A stretch of DNA of 64,000 bases, taken from an uncultured Pseudomonadota bacterium (lineage in GTDB: Bacteria > Myxococcota_A > UBA796 > JAFGLY01). Both the position numbers and the translations under genes were made by a program. Where the stretch lies: positions 17,060 through 81,059 of the forward strand of contig CALDOK010000193.1 of the NCBI GenBank assembly GCA_937912125.1, in the 5' to 3' direction. A model generated the notes under the pieces. That model was not told where the DNA came from. It was given only the letters and a program-made list of their open reading frames with translations, and made no database searches. Positions 9,132 to 19,063 of the stretch are shown here, in pieces (position 1 is the first letter of the stretch; the number at the start of each line of letters is the position of its first letter).

Positions 9132-10562
9132 ATGCCCCCTCGAGCCCTCCAAACAGCGAGCCTGAGCCTGCTGCTGGCCGCTGCCTGTGGTCGACCCGAC
9201 ATCTCGGCCCCTCCGCCCCGGGACACCCAGCCTCCGCCGGGTGACACGGTGGACAGCGAGGCTCCGCCAGCCACGGGCGACTCCGCCGCGGAGCAGGTGG
9301 GCGATCTGGTCTTTCACGAGATCCCGATCCTGATGATCGACACGGCGGGCCAGGAGATCTCCGACGACGAGAAGATCGACGCCCACATGGTGGTGGTGAG
9401 CGACCACGACGGCAGCCTGGAAGACCTCGAGACCGCCGGGCGGACCTGGGACGGCCCCATCGGCATCGAGCTGCACGGCAGCTCCAGCTCCAGCTACGAA
9501 AAGACCGGCTACCGCGTCGAGACCCGCAACGAGGTGGGCGCCGACCTGGACTACCCCCTGCTGGGCCTGCCCTCGGAGAGCGACTGGGTGCTGCACGGGC
9601 CCTACAGCGACAAGACCCTGCTGCGCAACGCCCTGGCCTACACAGTGGGGGCTCAGGTGGCCGAGGGCACAGGGGAGTACCAGCCCCGCATCGCCTTCTG
9701 TGAGCTGTTCTTGAACGCCGACTACCGTGGAATCTACCTGCTGGTCGAGCGCGTCAAGCGCAGCCCCGTCCGCCTGGACCTCCCGGCGCCCGCCCCCACC
9801 AGCGCCGCCGGGGACATCACCGGCAGCTACATCGTCCGTGTCGACCAGAACCGCAATGACGGCTGGATCTCGGCCCAGGGCACCCTGATCGACTGGATCT
9901 ACCCCCGCGCGGACACCATCACCGCCCAGCAGGACGCCTACCTGCGGGCATGGTTCGACGACTTCGAGGCCATGCTGGCCGCGCCGGGCTGGGACGATCC
10001 GGCCGCTGGCTACCCCCGCTGGATCGTCACCGAGAGCTTCGCCGACCACTTCCTGGTCAACGAGCTGGCCAAGAACATCGACGCCTACAGGCTCAGCGCC
10101 TACCTCTACAAGGACGCCGACGCCGACGGCGGCCGGCTGCATGCCGGGCCCCTGTGGGACTTCGACCGGGCGTGGGGCAACGTCAACTACTGCGACTGCC
10201 AGTACGCGTCTGGCTGGATCATCGATGGCTTGACCGACGCCGGCTACCGCTACCAGTACCCGGGCTGGTGGCTGCAGCTGCTCGAGGATCCCGCCTTCCA
10301 AGACCAGCTGCGCTGCCGCTGGGAGGCGCTCCGGCTCGCCCAGCTCTCGGACGAAGCCCTGCTGACCACCATCGACGAGCTGGCCGCCATCGTCGCCGCC
10401 ATCCAGCCCCGAGACGACGAACGCTGGCACACCATCGGCGCCCAGATCGAGCCCAACTGGTACGTCGGCGAGACCTGGGACGAAGAGCTGGACTACCTGC
10501 GCAGCTGGCTGCTCGAGCGCACGGCCTGGCTGGACGCCAACCTGCCTGGGAGCTGCGGCTAG
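9132..10562 (+). CDS. CotH kinase family lipoprotein
   Basis: IELHGSSSSSYEKTGYRVETR, LLRNALAYTVG, YRGIYLLVERVKR, LWDFDRAWGN. Confidence 0.85.
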   Translation: MPPRALQTASLSLLLAAACGRPDISAPPPRDTQPPPGDTVDSEAPPATGDSAAEQVGDLVFHEIPILMIDTAGQEISDDEKIDAHMVVVSDHDGSLEDLETAGRTWDGPIGIELHGSSSSSYEKTGYRVETRNEVGADLDYPLLGLPSESDWVLHGPYSDKTLLRNALAYTVGAQVAEGTGEYQPRIAFCELFLNADYRGIYLLVERVKRSPVRLDLPAPAPTSAAGDITGSYIVRVDQNRNDGWISAQGTLIDWIYPRADTITAQQDAYLRAWFDDFEAMLAAPGWDDPAAGYPRWIVTESFADHFLVNELAKNIDAYRLSAYLYKDADADGGRLHAGPLWDFDRAWGNVNYCDCQYASGWIIDGLTDAGYRYQYPGWWLQLLEDPAFQDQLRCRWEALRLAQLSDEALLTTIDELAAIVAAIQPRDDERWHTIGAQIEPNWYVGETWDEELDYLRSWLLERTAWLDANLPGSCG

Positions 10563-11284
10563 CCTTCGCTGGGGGGCGCGGCCGTGTCGGGATCCGGCAC
10601 GTCGGTGTCGGGGTCGATGTGGCCGGTGTCGTCGAGGATCACCTCGATGTCCACCTGGCCGCTGCAGCTAGCGCCGGAGGGATCGGTGACGGCCATGGTG
10701 AGGGTGTGTTCGCCCAAGCTCAGGGGGCCCACCACGAGCTCCACCGCGCCGGCGCCATCGGGCTCGGTCACGCCCAGCTCCTCGTCGAGGCTGCTGGTGA
10801 AGACCACCTGCAGCGCGTCGTCGTCGAGATCCGTGGCGGCGCCCTGCAGGGTGATGGTGCTCGACGCCTGGAAGATGGAGCCGTCGGCGGGAGCGTCGAA
10901 GCTGCAGGCGGGCTCGTGGTTGGGCTCCTGAACCTGGATCGCGATGGCCGCGCCGCCGGTGAGCCCCGCGGGGTCGGTGACCAGCACCTCGATGGCGCCG
11001 CCGCCGAGCTGGGCCACCCAGGTGCAGATGCTGCGCCCATCGGGCTGAGGCACGAGATCGGTGCAGACAGGCTGGCCGTCGGCGCTCCAGGTGACCCGCA
11101 GGGCCTCGGGCACGTCGTCCGGATCGTCCACAACGCCCACCAGCTCGACGCCGTGGCCCGCGGTGGCCAGGCTGCCGTCCGAGGGCGCGGTGATGGTGAA
11201 CGCCGGGGCCAGGTTGTCCGGGGTGGTCGGACAGGCGGTCAGGACGAGGGCGAGGGCGATGACGAGACGAGGCGAGGTGAGCAT
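10559..11284 (-). CDS. Lipoprotein with tandem Ig/PKD-like domains
   Basis: MLTSPRLVIALALVLTACPTTPDN; repeated F-I-PxDGS modules; shares CTAG stop overlap with upstream convergent gene. Confidence 0.7.
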   Translation of the reverse strand: MLTSPRLVIALALVLTACPTTPDNLAPAFTITAPSDGSLATAGHGVELVGVVDDPDDVPEALRVTWSADGQPVCTDLVPQPDGRSICTWVAQLGGGAIEVLVTDPAGLTGGAAIAIQVQEPNHEPACSFDAPADGSIFQASSTITLQGAATDLDDDALQVVFTSSLDEELGVTEPDGAGAVELVVGPLSLGEHTLTMAVTDPSGASCSGQVDIEVILDDTGHIDPDTDVPDPDTAAPPSEG

Positions 11285-11321
11285 GGGCTCCTCCTACCCC
11301 CTGGATATCACGCCGCCGGCC

Positions 11322-12152
11322 CTACAAGCGCAGGATGCCCGCCGATCGGCGAACCCCGACGGTGCTGGCGGTGAAGTCCCGATCGCCCACCTGCTCCACG
11401 CGCTCGTCCACAGGGCCCATGAAGATGTAGACGGCCGCGGCCCGATCCGGGTCGCTCCACAGCGCCGTGGGAATGGACAGCTCCCCATCCGAGAAGGGCA
11501 CCAGACAGCTGACCCACTCGAACGCCACGTAGCCAGCGGGCGAGGACTCCGCGATCCGCGCCTCGACCCCGAACCAGTCCGCCGCCTGAGTGCTGGCGTC
11601 CCAGCTGAAGACGAGATCCTCGAGGGTGCCCTCGTTGGCCACCGCACCGGACAGGGGCGGACCGTCGATGGGCACTCCAGGGGGCATGGACAGGAAGGGG
11701 TGGGCCTCGAGGGCTCCAGCGGCGTCGCTCAACACAGGATCGAGGTCGTAGCTACCGGTGGCGATCTCATCGACCTGCAGTGCGAAGCGCTGCTCCAGCT
11801 CATCGTAGGGGAGCTCGTAGATCTCAGGGCCGCGCAGCACGCTGACGCTCGCCCCGGGTTCCTCGAACAGCCCGGTGACGAGGGTCTCGTCGGGGGCGCC
11901 GCGGGCGCAGCCGGGGCCCTCTGGCGCGAGCATGTCCAGGGCACTCAGGCCGGCCTGGGGTTCGGAGAGCCAGCCCCACCAGAGCTCACCCTCAGGGCTC
12001 GTGTCGCCCCAATACCCACCCAGGCGCTCCAGCTGGATCGCGGCGCCCACCACCTGCACCTGATCGGGCATGGCGTAGTCTTCCCAGCGACCATCCACCC
12101 AAGGGTAGCAGCCGCCGCAGAGGACCAGGACCAACAGCGCGGGCGCCTTCAC
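11322..12152 (-). CDS. Hypothetical lipoprotein
   Basis: GTG start, VKAPALLVLVLCGGC lipobox; GTGA overlap with upstream gene. Confidence 0.65.
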   Translation of the reverse strand: MKAPALLVLVLCGGCYPWVDGRWEDYAMPDQVQVVGAAIQLERLGGYWGDTSPEGELWWGWLSEPQAGLSALDMLAPEGPGCARGAPDETLVTGLFEEPGASVSVLRGPEIYELPYDELEQRFALQVDEIATGSYDLDPVLSDAAGALEAHPFLSMPPGVPIDGPPLSGAVANEGTLEDLVFSWDASTQAADWFGVEARIAESSPAGYVAFEWVSCLVPFSDGELSIPTALWSDPDRAAAVYIFMGPVDERVEQVGDRDFTASTVGVRRSAGILRL

Positions 12153-13999
12153 TCGCCCCTCCGGGTGAGCCACAGGGCGGTGAAGGTGGCGCTGGTGAGG
12201 CCCATGCCGATGGCACCGAGGTAGCAGCCGTTGGTGGTCCACATCAGGGCCTGGCTGGGGCCGTCGTGGTCGAAGCGCCAGCGCGTGGCGTGAGCCGTGC
12301 CGTACAGCAAGGCCGCCGCGGAGCCCGTGGTGAGCGCCGCCGTGAGCATGGGTCGTGCGCTGCGGGACGTTGGGACGGGTAGCTGGGCGAGCAGCGGGTT
12401 GGGCGGGAAAGCGTCGATGGGTTCGGGCTCGGGAACGTTGGCTGCAGCGGGCTGCACGGGCGCGGGGACGGGCTCCTGGTGCGCTACGACCACACTGGGC
12501 AGGCCCCAGCGATCGGCGTCGCTGGCGACAGCGGCCGATCGGATGAAGGCGAAGGGCACCATGGCCAGGACAGAGCCGCCGCCGCGGCCCGGCAGCGTGC
12601 CCCCAGGGCCCAGGTAGCCGGTCCAGCCCACCCGATCGGGCGGGGAGCCCAGCTGGATCACGCTGGGCAGATCCATGGGGCGCTGGGTGGACACGCGGCC
12701 ATCCACCCATGACCGTGCGCCCTCGGGGGCCTCCACAGCCATGGTCCGGCTGCGAGAGGCCTCGCGAGCCCGATCCCAGGCGATGCGCAAGCCCCCGCCC
12801 GCAGGCGCGATGGTGGAGGACAGGCGGTAGGACGGCTCGAGGGCCAGGGAAGCGCGGAAGGCCAGCTCGGCGGCCTGGCGATCGCCGGCGTACCACGCCC
12901 GCAGCGCCACCAGGCGATGGAACTCCGCCGCCTGGGGCGGCAGCACCAGATCGCCCACACAGGGCAGCGCCTGGGCGGCCCGGTCGGCCGCGGACTCGAA
13001 GGCGTCGCGATCGTGGGTGGCGAAGGCCATGACGGCCTCGCCCGCCAGGCTGGACAGCTGGGAAGCCGAGGTGTCCACGCAGCGAGAAGGGCGACGGGGA
13101 AGCTTGACGGAGGGCGGCGGAGGCTGGCTGGGGACGACGGGCTCGACCGCCGCCACCGGGGGTTCAGGCACCGCGGCGGGCGCCTGCACAGGCTCAGGCT
13201 CAGGATCAGGATCAGGATCAGGATCAGGCTGCGGAACAGGCTCGGGCCTCGGAGCGGGCGTGGGCTCGGGAGCAGGGCCCTGGAGCGGCCGCAGGCCGCC
13301 GTCAAGCTGCTGCTCGGCCAGGGCCTGGGCCAGCTGCCTGGTGGCGTCGTCGATGGTGGCCACGGCCTGGGCCGCGATGGCCTCACGATCCAGCCGGTCG
13401 AGCATGATCATGCCGACCCCGGCCAGGGGCGCCGTGGGCACGAACCAGGCCATGTGCAACGGGGAGAGCCGCTCGCGGGCGTGCCCGACCACCTGGAGGG
13501 TCCGGCCTTCGAGCTGCGCCTCGAGCTCCACCCGCATGTCGCGCTCGCCGAAGCGGCCGTTGTGGACGTCATACCTGAGCCGCACGCTCACCGGGATGGG
13601 CCCGCGGTCCACGTCCACCTGCTCGAAGCGCTGCTCCAGGTGGTCCCGCAGGCGCATGGCCACGACGCTGCCGAGGTCCATGAACAGGATCGGGCGCACG
13701 CCTCGCTCGACGCCACGCTGCTGCTCGACGAGCTCGCGGGCGGAGCCCAGGTCGGGGTCGGTGACGCAGCGCAGGGTGACCCCCGTGGAGGGATCTCGAG
13801 TGCGCACGCAGCCCAGGTGCCGCGGCACCTGGAGATCGACGCCGATGGCCGTGGCGTGGGGACCCTGGGCCAGCTCGGTCGCTGGCGCCTGCCAGGCTCC
13901 GTAGGCCTCGGCCAGGTCCGCGCGCACCGCGCCAGCTGAGACCCTGCCCGGGGAGAGCAGGAGCGTGAGCGCGACGAGGCGGACGATCCGGGAGGCCAT
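12149..13999 (-). CDS. Secreted protein with Pro/Asp/Glu-rich linker and repeat-like domain
   Basis: MASRIVRLVALTLLLSPGRVSAG signal; PQPDPDPDPDPEPEPVQAP linker. Confidence 0.65.
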   Translation of the reverse strand: MASRIVRLVALTLLLSPGRVSAGAVRADLAEAYGAWQAPATELAQGPHATAIGVDLQVPRHLGCVRTRDPSTGVTLRCVTDPDLGSARELVEQQRGVERGVRPILFMDLGSVVAMRLRDHLEQRFEQVDVDRGPIPVSVRLRYDVHNGRFGERDMRVELEAQLEGRTLQVVGHARERLSPLHMAWFVPTAPLAGVGMIMLDRLDREAIAAQAVATIDDATRQLAQALAEQQLDGGLRPLQGPAPEPTPAPRPEPVPQPDPDPDPDPEPEPVQAPAAVPEPPVAAVEPVVPSQPPPPSVKLPRRPSRCVDTSASQLSSLAGEAVMAFATHDRDAFESAADRAAQALPCVGDLVLPPQAAEFHRLVALRAWYAGDRQAAELAFRASLALEPSYRLSSTIAPAGGGLRIAWDRAREASRSRTMAVEAPEGARSWVDGRVSTQRPMDLPSVIQLGSPPDRVGWTGYLGPGGTLPGRGGGSVLAMVPFAFIRSAAVASDADRWGLPSVVVAHQEPVPAPVQPAAANVPEPEPIDAFPPNPLLAQLPVPTSRSARPMLTAALTTGSAAALLYGTAHATRWRFDHDGPSQALMWTTNGCYLGAIGMGLTSATFTALWLTRRGE

Positions 14000-14036
14000 G
14001 ATCTCCAGCGCGGTGGGAGGGTCGCTGCGCCGCCAG

Positions 14037-14900
14037 CTAACGGATCGCAGCCGTCGAGGGGGTTGGTTCGCCACGATAAGGGCCGCGGTACGACATCTTG
14101 GCGGTGGTTACCCGAGCGGCGAGGTCCAGGGCCAGGGCCAGGGGCTCACCGCGCAGCAGGCCCACCAGGAAGGCGGCGGTGCAGGTGTCGCCTCTGCCGG
14201 TGCGGCCCTCGAGGGTCCAGGCGCCCCAGGGCCGCTCGCAGAGCTCAGCTCCCCGCGCGGCCAGCACGCCGGCGTGGTGGGTGAGCAGCACGGTGCCCGC
14301 CCCCATCGCGAGCAGGGCCGCGGCCGCCGCGTGGCGATCCTCGATCCCGGTCAGGGTGCGCGCCTCCACGATGTCCACCTTGAGCACGTCCAGCAGGCGG
14401 AGGTGCTCTTCGGCCTCGGGCCAGGGCTGGTGGGCGGCGCTGCCATCGGGGGCCACCCGCCGCAGGAAGCCCTGAGCGTCCGCGCCCAACAGCCCGACCC
14501 GCGGACGCAGGAGCGCCAACAGGGAGGGCGGCACCATGCCCATCCACAGGGGATTGACGTGCAGCGCGGCCGCATGGAGCCCCTGGATCTCGGCCGGGGT
14601 GAAGGGCTCGGCCTGGGAGATGACCCTGGAGATGCGATCGTCCGGGTCCTCGCTAGGGTAGTCGTTGCGGATGGAGGTGCTGGTGGCGGAGGGCGCCCAG
14701 GTGATGTCCGCGCCCGCCTGCTCGATCTCGTGGAAGTGGTGGCGATCCTGGGCCCGGGCCTTGGTGAGCACCTGCACCGGACAGCCCAGGCGGCAGGCGG
14801 TGACCGCGCCGTGGTACACGCCCCCGCCGATCTCACGGCGCGGCTCGCCGCGCACCACGTTGATGTCCAGGCAGACGTCTCCGAGGAAGGTGAGGCTCAC
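14037..14900 (-). CDS. PfkB-family carbohydrate kinase
   Basis: LTFLGDVCLDINVV ... GRTGRGDTCTAAFLVGLLRG PfkB signature; GTG start. Confidence 0.85.
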   Translation of the reverse strand: MSLTFLGDVCLDINVVRGEPRREIGGGVYHGAVTACRLGCPVQVLTKARAQDRHHFHEIEQAGADITWAPSATSTSIRNDYPSEDPDDRISRVISQAEPFTPAEIQGLHAAALHVNPLWMGMVPPSLLALLRPRVGLLGADAQGFLRRVAPDGSAAHQPWPEAEEHLRLLDVLKVDIVEARTLTGIEDRHAAAAALLAMGAGTVLLTHHAGVLAARGAELCERPWGAWTLEGRTGRGDTCTAAFLVGLLRGEPLALALDLAARVTTAKMSYRGPYRGEPTPSTAAIR

Positions 14901-15916
14901 CCCGCCACCTCCTGGATCCGTACCGGCCGCCCCAGGGCCACGGAGCGCTTGGCGGCCAGGCCCAGCACCACGGCCATGCGGCCGTCGTGGCCCCCCACCG
15001 ACAGCGGGCCCGCGCCCCGCACCGCGGCCACGAAGGCCTGGATCTCGGCGGCGTAGGCGGCGGCGTAGCGCTGCATGAAGAAGTCCAGGGGCAGCGGGTC
15101 GTGCTGGCCGTAGGCGTCGGCCAGCTGCACCGTGTCCGCCGCGATGTTGCGGTTGCCAACCCGGCCAGCGGATCCCAGGACCTCGACGCGCTGGTCGTAG
15201 CCGTAGACAGCGCGCCGGGAGTTCTCGATGACCCCCAGCGCCCCGTCGGCGAAGCGCAGGGAGATCACCGCGCTGTCCACATCGCCCGCGGCCCCGATGG
15301 CCGGGTCCACCAACACGGCGGCCATGGCGTGCAGCTCCACCACCTCTTGACCCATGACGAAGCGGGCCATGTCGAAGTCGTGGATGGTCATGTCCAGAAA
15401 CATGCCGCCTGAGACCGCTGCGTACTCGGCGGGAGGGGGCGCAGGATCCCTGGAGGTGATGCGCAGCATCTCGGGCCGGCCCACCGCGCCGGAGGCCACC
15501 AGCGCCCGCACCCGGGCGAAGTCTGGATCGAAGCGCCGGTTGAAGCCCAGCATCAGCTGCACACCGGCGCGCTCCACCTCGGCCAGCACGGTGTCGATGC
15601 GCCCAAGGTCGAGATCCAGAGGCTTCTCGCAGAAGATGTGCTTGCCCGCCCGAGCGGCCTGGATCACCAAGTCGGCGTGGGTGTCGGTGCTCGAGCACAC
15701 CAGCACGGCCTGGACCTGGGGGTCGGCGATGAGCTGGGCGGGGTCGTCGCTCACCGTGGGGATGCCGAGCTCAGCGGCCAGCGCCTGAGCGGCGCCGAGG
15801 CGGGGATCGGCCACCCCGACGACCCGTGCCTCGGGGATGAGGTGCGCGATGGTGCGAGCGTGGACCTGGCCGATGCGGCCGGCCCCCAGGATGGCGACGG
15901 GGAGGGCTGCGGACAT
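14897..15916 (-). CDS. iolG: Gfo/Idh/MocA oxidoreductase, probable inositol 2-dehydrogenase
   Basis: VAILGAGRIGQVHARTIAH, IFCEKPLDLDL, GFNRRFDPDFARV, FLDMTIHDFDMARF. Confidence 0.85.
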   Translation of the reverse strand: MSAALPVAILGAGRIGQVHARTIAHLIPEARVVGVADPRLGAAQALAAELGIPTVSDDPAQLIADPQVQAVLVCSSTDTHADLVIQAARAGKHIFCEKPLDLDLGRIDTVLAEVERAGVQLMLGFNRRFDPDFARVRALVASGAVGRPEMLRITSRDPAPPPAEYAAVSGGMFLDMTIHDFDMARFVMGQEVVELHAMAAVLVDPAIGAAGDVDSAVISLRFADGALGVIENSRRAVYGYDQRVEVLGSAGRVGNRNIAADTVQLADAYGQHDPLPLDFFMQRYAAAYAAEIQAFVAAVRGAGPLSVGGHDGRMAVVLGLAAKRSVALGRPVRIQEVAG

Positions 15917-16215
15917 GGAGACTCCATGCAGGGTGCGGGACTCTCTATCTATCGGGTGTCCATGCCAGAGGCCCTCGGAGGCCAGCGCCCAGCAAAGGGG
16001 GGGAGCATGGATCGCCACTTGTACTTTTTTTGCGGTACTTCATGTTTTTCTCGTTTTGCGATTCCCCTGCTTCACCCAGAAAAACCGGCGCAAATAATGC
16101 TGGGCCTCCAGTTTGTCCAGGACTTTTTGACAGGCCCGACACATTTTTCCGTGCCATGGTTCTTGTGCCCACGCTGGCTGATTCTCTTTCCATCGAACGC
16201 TGCCCCGGAGGCCTC

Positions 16216-17448
16216 GTGATCCGCTCCCTCGCGCCCACCGTGATCTTCTCCTCGCTCCTGCTGGCCACCGCGGGGTGCGCCCCAGGCTTCGACGTCGTCA
16301 TGGGCGAAGCGCCCGAAGGCTTCGTCTCCCAGAAGATCCACGGCGGCAGCGCCCCCACGGAGTGGTACCACGACGCGGTGGTCTCCCTGCACCAGCGCCA
16401 GGGCAACTCGGTCTACACCGACCCCTTCTGCACCGGCACCTTGATCTCCAACCAGCACGTTCTGACGGCGGGCCACTGCCTCGAGGGCAGCTCGGCCAAC
16501 AAGGTGGCCATCTACGTGGGCGACAACCCCTATGTCGATCTCAGCTCCCACCTGTACGCGGTCTCCGATGTCGAGGTCCACCCCTACTACAACTCCCGGC
16601 TGATCACCGACGACATCGCGCTGATCACCCTGTCCACCCCGATCTCCGAGGACGTCACGCCGGTCAACCCGCTGCCCACCAGCGAAGGCCTCAGCAACGC
16701 CGACATCGGCCAGTACGTGAACTTCGCCGGCTTCGGCGTCACCGAGTCTGGAAGCGCCGGCGAGAAGCTCCAGGTCACCATCCCCCTGGGCGGCTTCGGC
16801 TGCTCCGTCTACGGCTGCTCGTCCTCGGGCGACCCCGAGACCCAGGTGTCCTACACCCAGGGCAACGGCGGCCCCTGCTCCGGTGACTCGGGTGGCCCCA
16901 TGTTCGTGGCCCGGGGCAGCGAGATCTACGTGGCTGGCGTCACCTCCTTCGGCGACTACTACTGCACCCAGTACGGCGTCAGCACGCGGGTGGACGCCTA
17001 CGAGGGCTGGATCTCCGACACCACCGGCATCGACTACAGCGGCGGCAGCAGCGATGGCGGCTCCGACGGTGGCAGCGATGGCGGCTCCGACGGTGGCAGC
17101 GATGGCGGCTCCGACGGCGGCAGCACCGGGTCGACCTGCGACGGCTGGGACCAAGGCTTCGACGGATCTCTCAGCGGCACCGGAGACTACGACTACCAGC
17201 CCGACGGCAACTACTTCCAGACCACCAGCCGCGGCACCCTCGAGGGCTACCTGGTGGGCCCGTCGGCCGTAGACTTCGATCTGGCCCTGTACAAGTACAG
17301 CGGCAGCAGCTGGCGCGAGGTGGAGACCTCCGAGTCCTCCACCTCCGAGGAGTACATCAGCTACTCGGCCAACCCGGGCTACTACGTCTGGTACATCCAC
17401 AGCTACTCGGGCGCGGGCAACTACGAGTTCTGCCAGCAAGGCGGCTGA
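16216..17448 (+). CDS. Trypsin-like S1 serine protease with GGSD linker and C-terminal PPC-like domain
   Basis: LTAGHC, DDIALI, GPCSGDSGGPMF catalytic triad; SD cggagg 5 nt before GTG; lipobox LLATAGC. Confidence 0.9.
   Translation: MIRSLAPTVIFSSLLLATAGCAPGFDVVMGEAPEGFVSQKIHGGSAPTEWYHDAVVSLHQRQGNSVYTDPFCTGTLISNQHVLTAGHCLEGSSANKVAIYVGDNPYVDLSSHLYAVSDVEVHPYYNSRLITDDIALITLSTPISEDVTPVNPLPTSEGLSNADIGQYVNFAGFGVTESGSAGEKLQVTIPLGGFGCSVYGCSSSGDPETQVSYTQGNGGPCSGDSGGPMFVARGSEIYVAGVTSFGDYYCTQYGVSTRVDAYEGWISDTTGIDYSGGSSDGGSDGGSDGGSDGGSDGGSDGGSTGSTCDGWDQGFDGSLSGTGDYDYQPDGNYFQTTSRGTLEGYLVGPSAVDFDLALYKYSGSSWREVETSESSTSEEYISYSANPGYYVWYIHSYSGAGNYEFCQQGG
17047..17124 (+). repeat. 24-bp tandem repeat encoding GGSDGGSD linker
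   Basis: agcgatggcggctccgacggtggc repeated about 3 times. Confidence 0.8.
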
Positions 17449-17540
17449 TCCCCCACGTCCACCCCTGCGGCCCGCCTCTCCGGCGGGTCGCGGCGCTCAG
17501 GGCCCCCCGGGGATACCACATCCAATCCCCAGGAGACTCC

Positions 17541-17837
17541 ATGCGCGCTCGCTCCCTCGTCCTCGCCCTCGCAGCCAGCCTGGCCCTGTCCGGCTGCTAC
17601 ACCACCAAGTTCTACTTCGCGGACAACCCTGGAGTCTCCGGTGACTCCACCAAGGTCATCCAGCACACCTTCCTCTGGGGCCTCATCAGCCCTGGGCGGG
17701 TGAACGTGGACGCACAGTGCGGCGCCAAGGGCCCCAAGAAGATCAAGTCCCAGGTGGGCGGCTGGGGCCTGCTGGCCAACTGGATCACGGCGGGAATCTG
17801 GATCCCGGTCACGGTGAAGATCACCTGCGCGGACTAG
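17541..17837 (+). CDS. Bor/Iss-family lipoprotein
   Basis: MRARSLVLALAASLALSGCYTTKF...THTFLWGLI-like, VDAQCGAK, LLANWITAGIWIPVTVKITC aligns by eye with lambda Bor. Confidence 0.75.
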   Translation: MRARSLVLALAASLALSGCYTTKFYFADNPGVSGDSTKVIQHTFLWGLISPGRVNVDAQCGAKGPKKIKSQVGGWGLLANWITAGIWIPVTVKITCAD

Positions 17838-17914
17838 GCTCTCGACGGCAGCACCGCGGCCCAAGCCCCATCAGCCCAGGACACACTCCCCTGCCCAGGC
17901 TCCACCACGCCCCG

Positions 17915-19039
17915 ATGCTGCTGCTGGTCGCTGGCTGTAGTGGGCCCGAAGCGCCCTCCCCAGGTGTGCTTCCCCCGCCGCGCCCGCCTCCGCATCGCCT
18001 CTGCGAAGGCACCGAAGAGCTGGCCACCCTGCAGGCCATCGCCCACGGGACGGCCGACGGCTGCCAGCGGGACAAGTACCTGCAGATGATCATGGAGCGC
18101 GGCCGCAACGTGGGCCCGTGGATCGAGGAGATCTGGGTGGCGCCCAGCCCAGACGCCAAGCAGGTGGAGCTCGACAAGGCGGTGCTGGTGCGCTCGAGCG
18201 CAGCCGTACCCGAGGTGATCCGGCACGAAGGCCGCACCTACCTGTTCTATGGCGAGGGGGACCTGGGGCTCGGCTTCGAGCTGGCCAGCGAGGGCTCGGA
18301 CTGGTTCCTCACCCGCGGACTGCTGGGCTACGGCGCCCTGGGCTTGCTGGTGTCCGACGACGGTGTGACCTTCGAGCCAGTACCCGACTTCGCCATCCAG
18401 GATCTGGTGGTGGGGATGGTGGTGGACCCCGACGTGATCCAGCTCCCCGACGGCCGCTTCCGGCTCTACTACGTGGGCCTGCCCATCGAGACGCTGGTGG
18501 ACGACGCCACCTGGAACGACGACGCCCAGCACGACGTCTACTACGCCGAGTCCGACGACCTGATCCACTGGAAGCAGCTGGGTATGGCCGTCCACGGCCC
18601 CATCGCCGATCCCTCGGTGCTCTGCTTGACCCCCCAGCGCTGCCGCATGTTCTCCACCGGCATGGATCACTCCCACTCCGAAGACGGTGGCCGCAGCTTC
18701 GTGTTCGACGGCGCCACCAAGGTCAAGGGCTTCGCCCCCGAGTTCCTGGTGGAAGGCGACCGGCTCTCCCAGTTCTACAACGGCATGATCCACGGCGGCC
18801 CGCTGCTCACCCGGTCGAGCACCGACAAGGGCAAGACCTGGTCTGACCCGGAACAGGCCGTGGAGGCCTACAAGGTGGAGGCCCCCAGCTTCACCCGCGC
18901 CCCCGATGGCGAGGGGTGGTTGATGTACTACCACTACTACATGGAGGAGTACCGGGACATCTACCCAGCGCGGCCCAGCCAGGACGACGCCGGGGAGGCC
19001 ACAGGCGAGCCCAGGTCCGCTGCAGCCAGTGAGGGATGA
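17915..19039 (+). CDS. Lipoprotein with five-bladed glycosidase-like (GH43/32-like) fold
   Basis: Repeated YLFYGEG.LGLGFELASEG, DPDVIQLPDGRFRLYYVG, FYNGMIHGG, lipobox VAGC. Confidence 0.6.
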   Translation: MLLLVAGCSGPEAPSPGVLPPPRPPPHRLCEGTEELATLQAIAHGTADGCQRDKYLQMIMERGRNVGPWIEEIWVAPSPDAKQVELDKAVLVRSSAAVPEVIRHEGRTYLFYGEGDLGLGFELASEGSDWFLTRGLLGYGALGLLVSDDGVTFEPVPDFAIQDLVVGMVVDPDVIQLPDGRFRLYYVGLPIETLVDDATWNDDAQHDVYYAESDDLIHWKQLGMAVHGPIADPSVLCLTPQRCRMFSTGMDHSHSEDGGRSFVFDGATKVKGFAPEFLVEGDRLSQFYNGMIHGGPLLTRSSTDKGKTWSDPEQAVEAYKVEAPSFTRAPDGEGWLMYYHYYMEEYRDIYPARPSQDDAGEATGEPRSAAASEG

Positions 19040-19063
19040 CGGGCGGCGCTGCTGGACTGCAGG

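Noticed and set aside
13192-13236. (ggatca)-type short tandem repeat
   Set aside because: Explained as the Pro/Asp linker of the 12149-13999 protein; not an independent element.
17041-17124. Possible CRISPR-like repeat
   Set aside because: Direct tandem 24-bp repeats without spacers, in frame as a GGSD linker within the protease gene.
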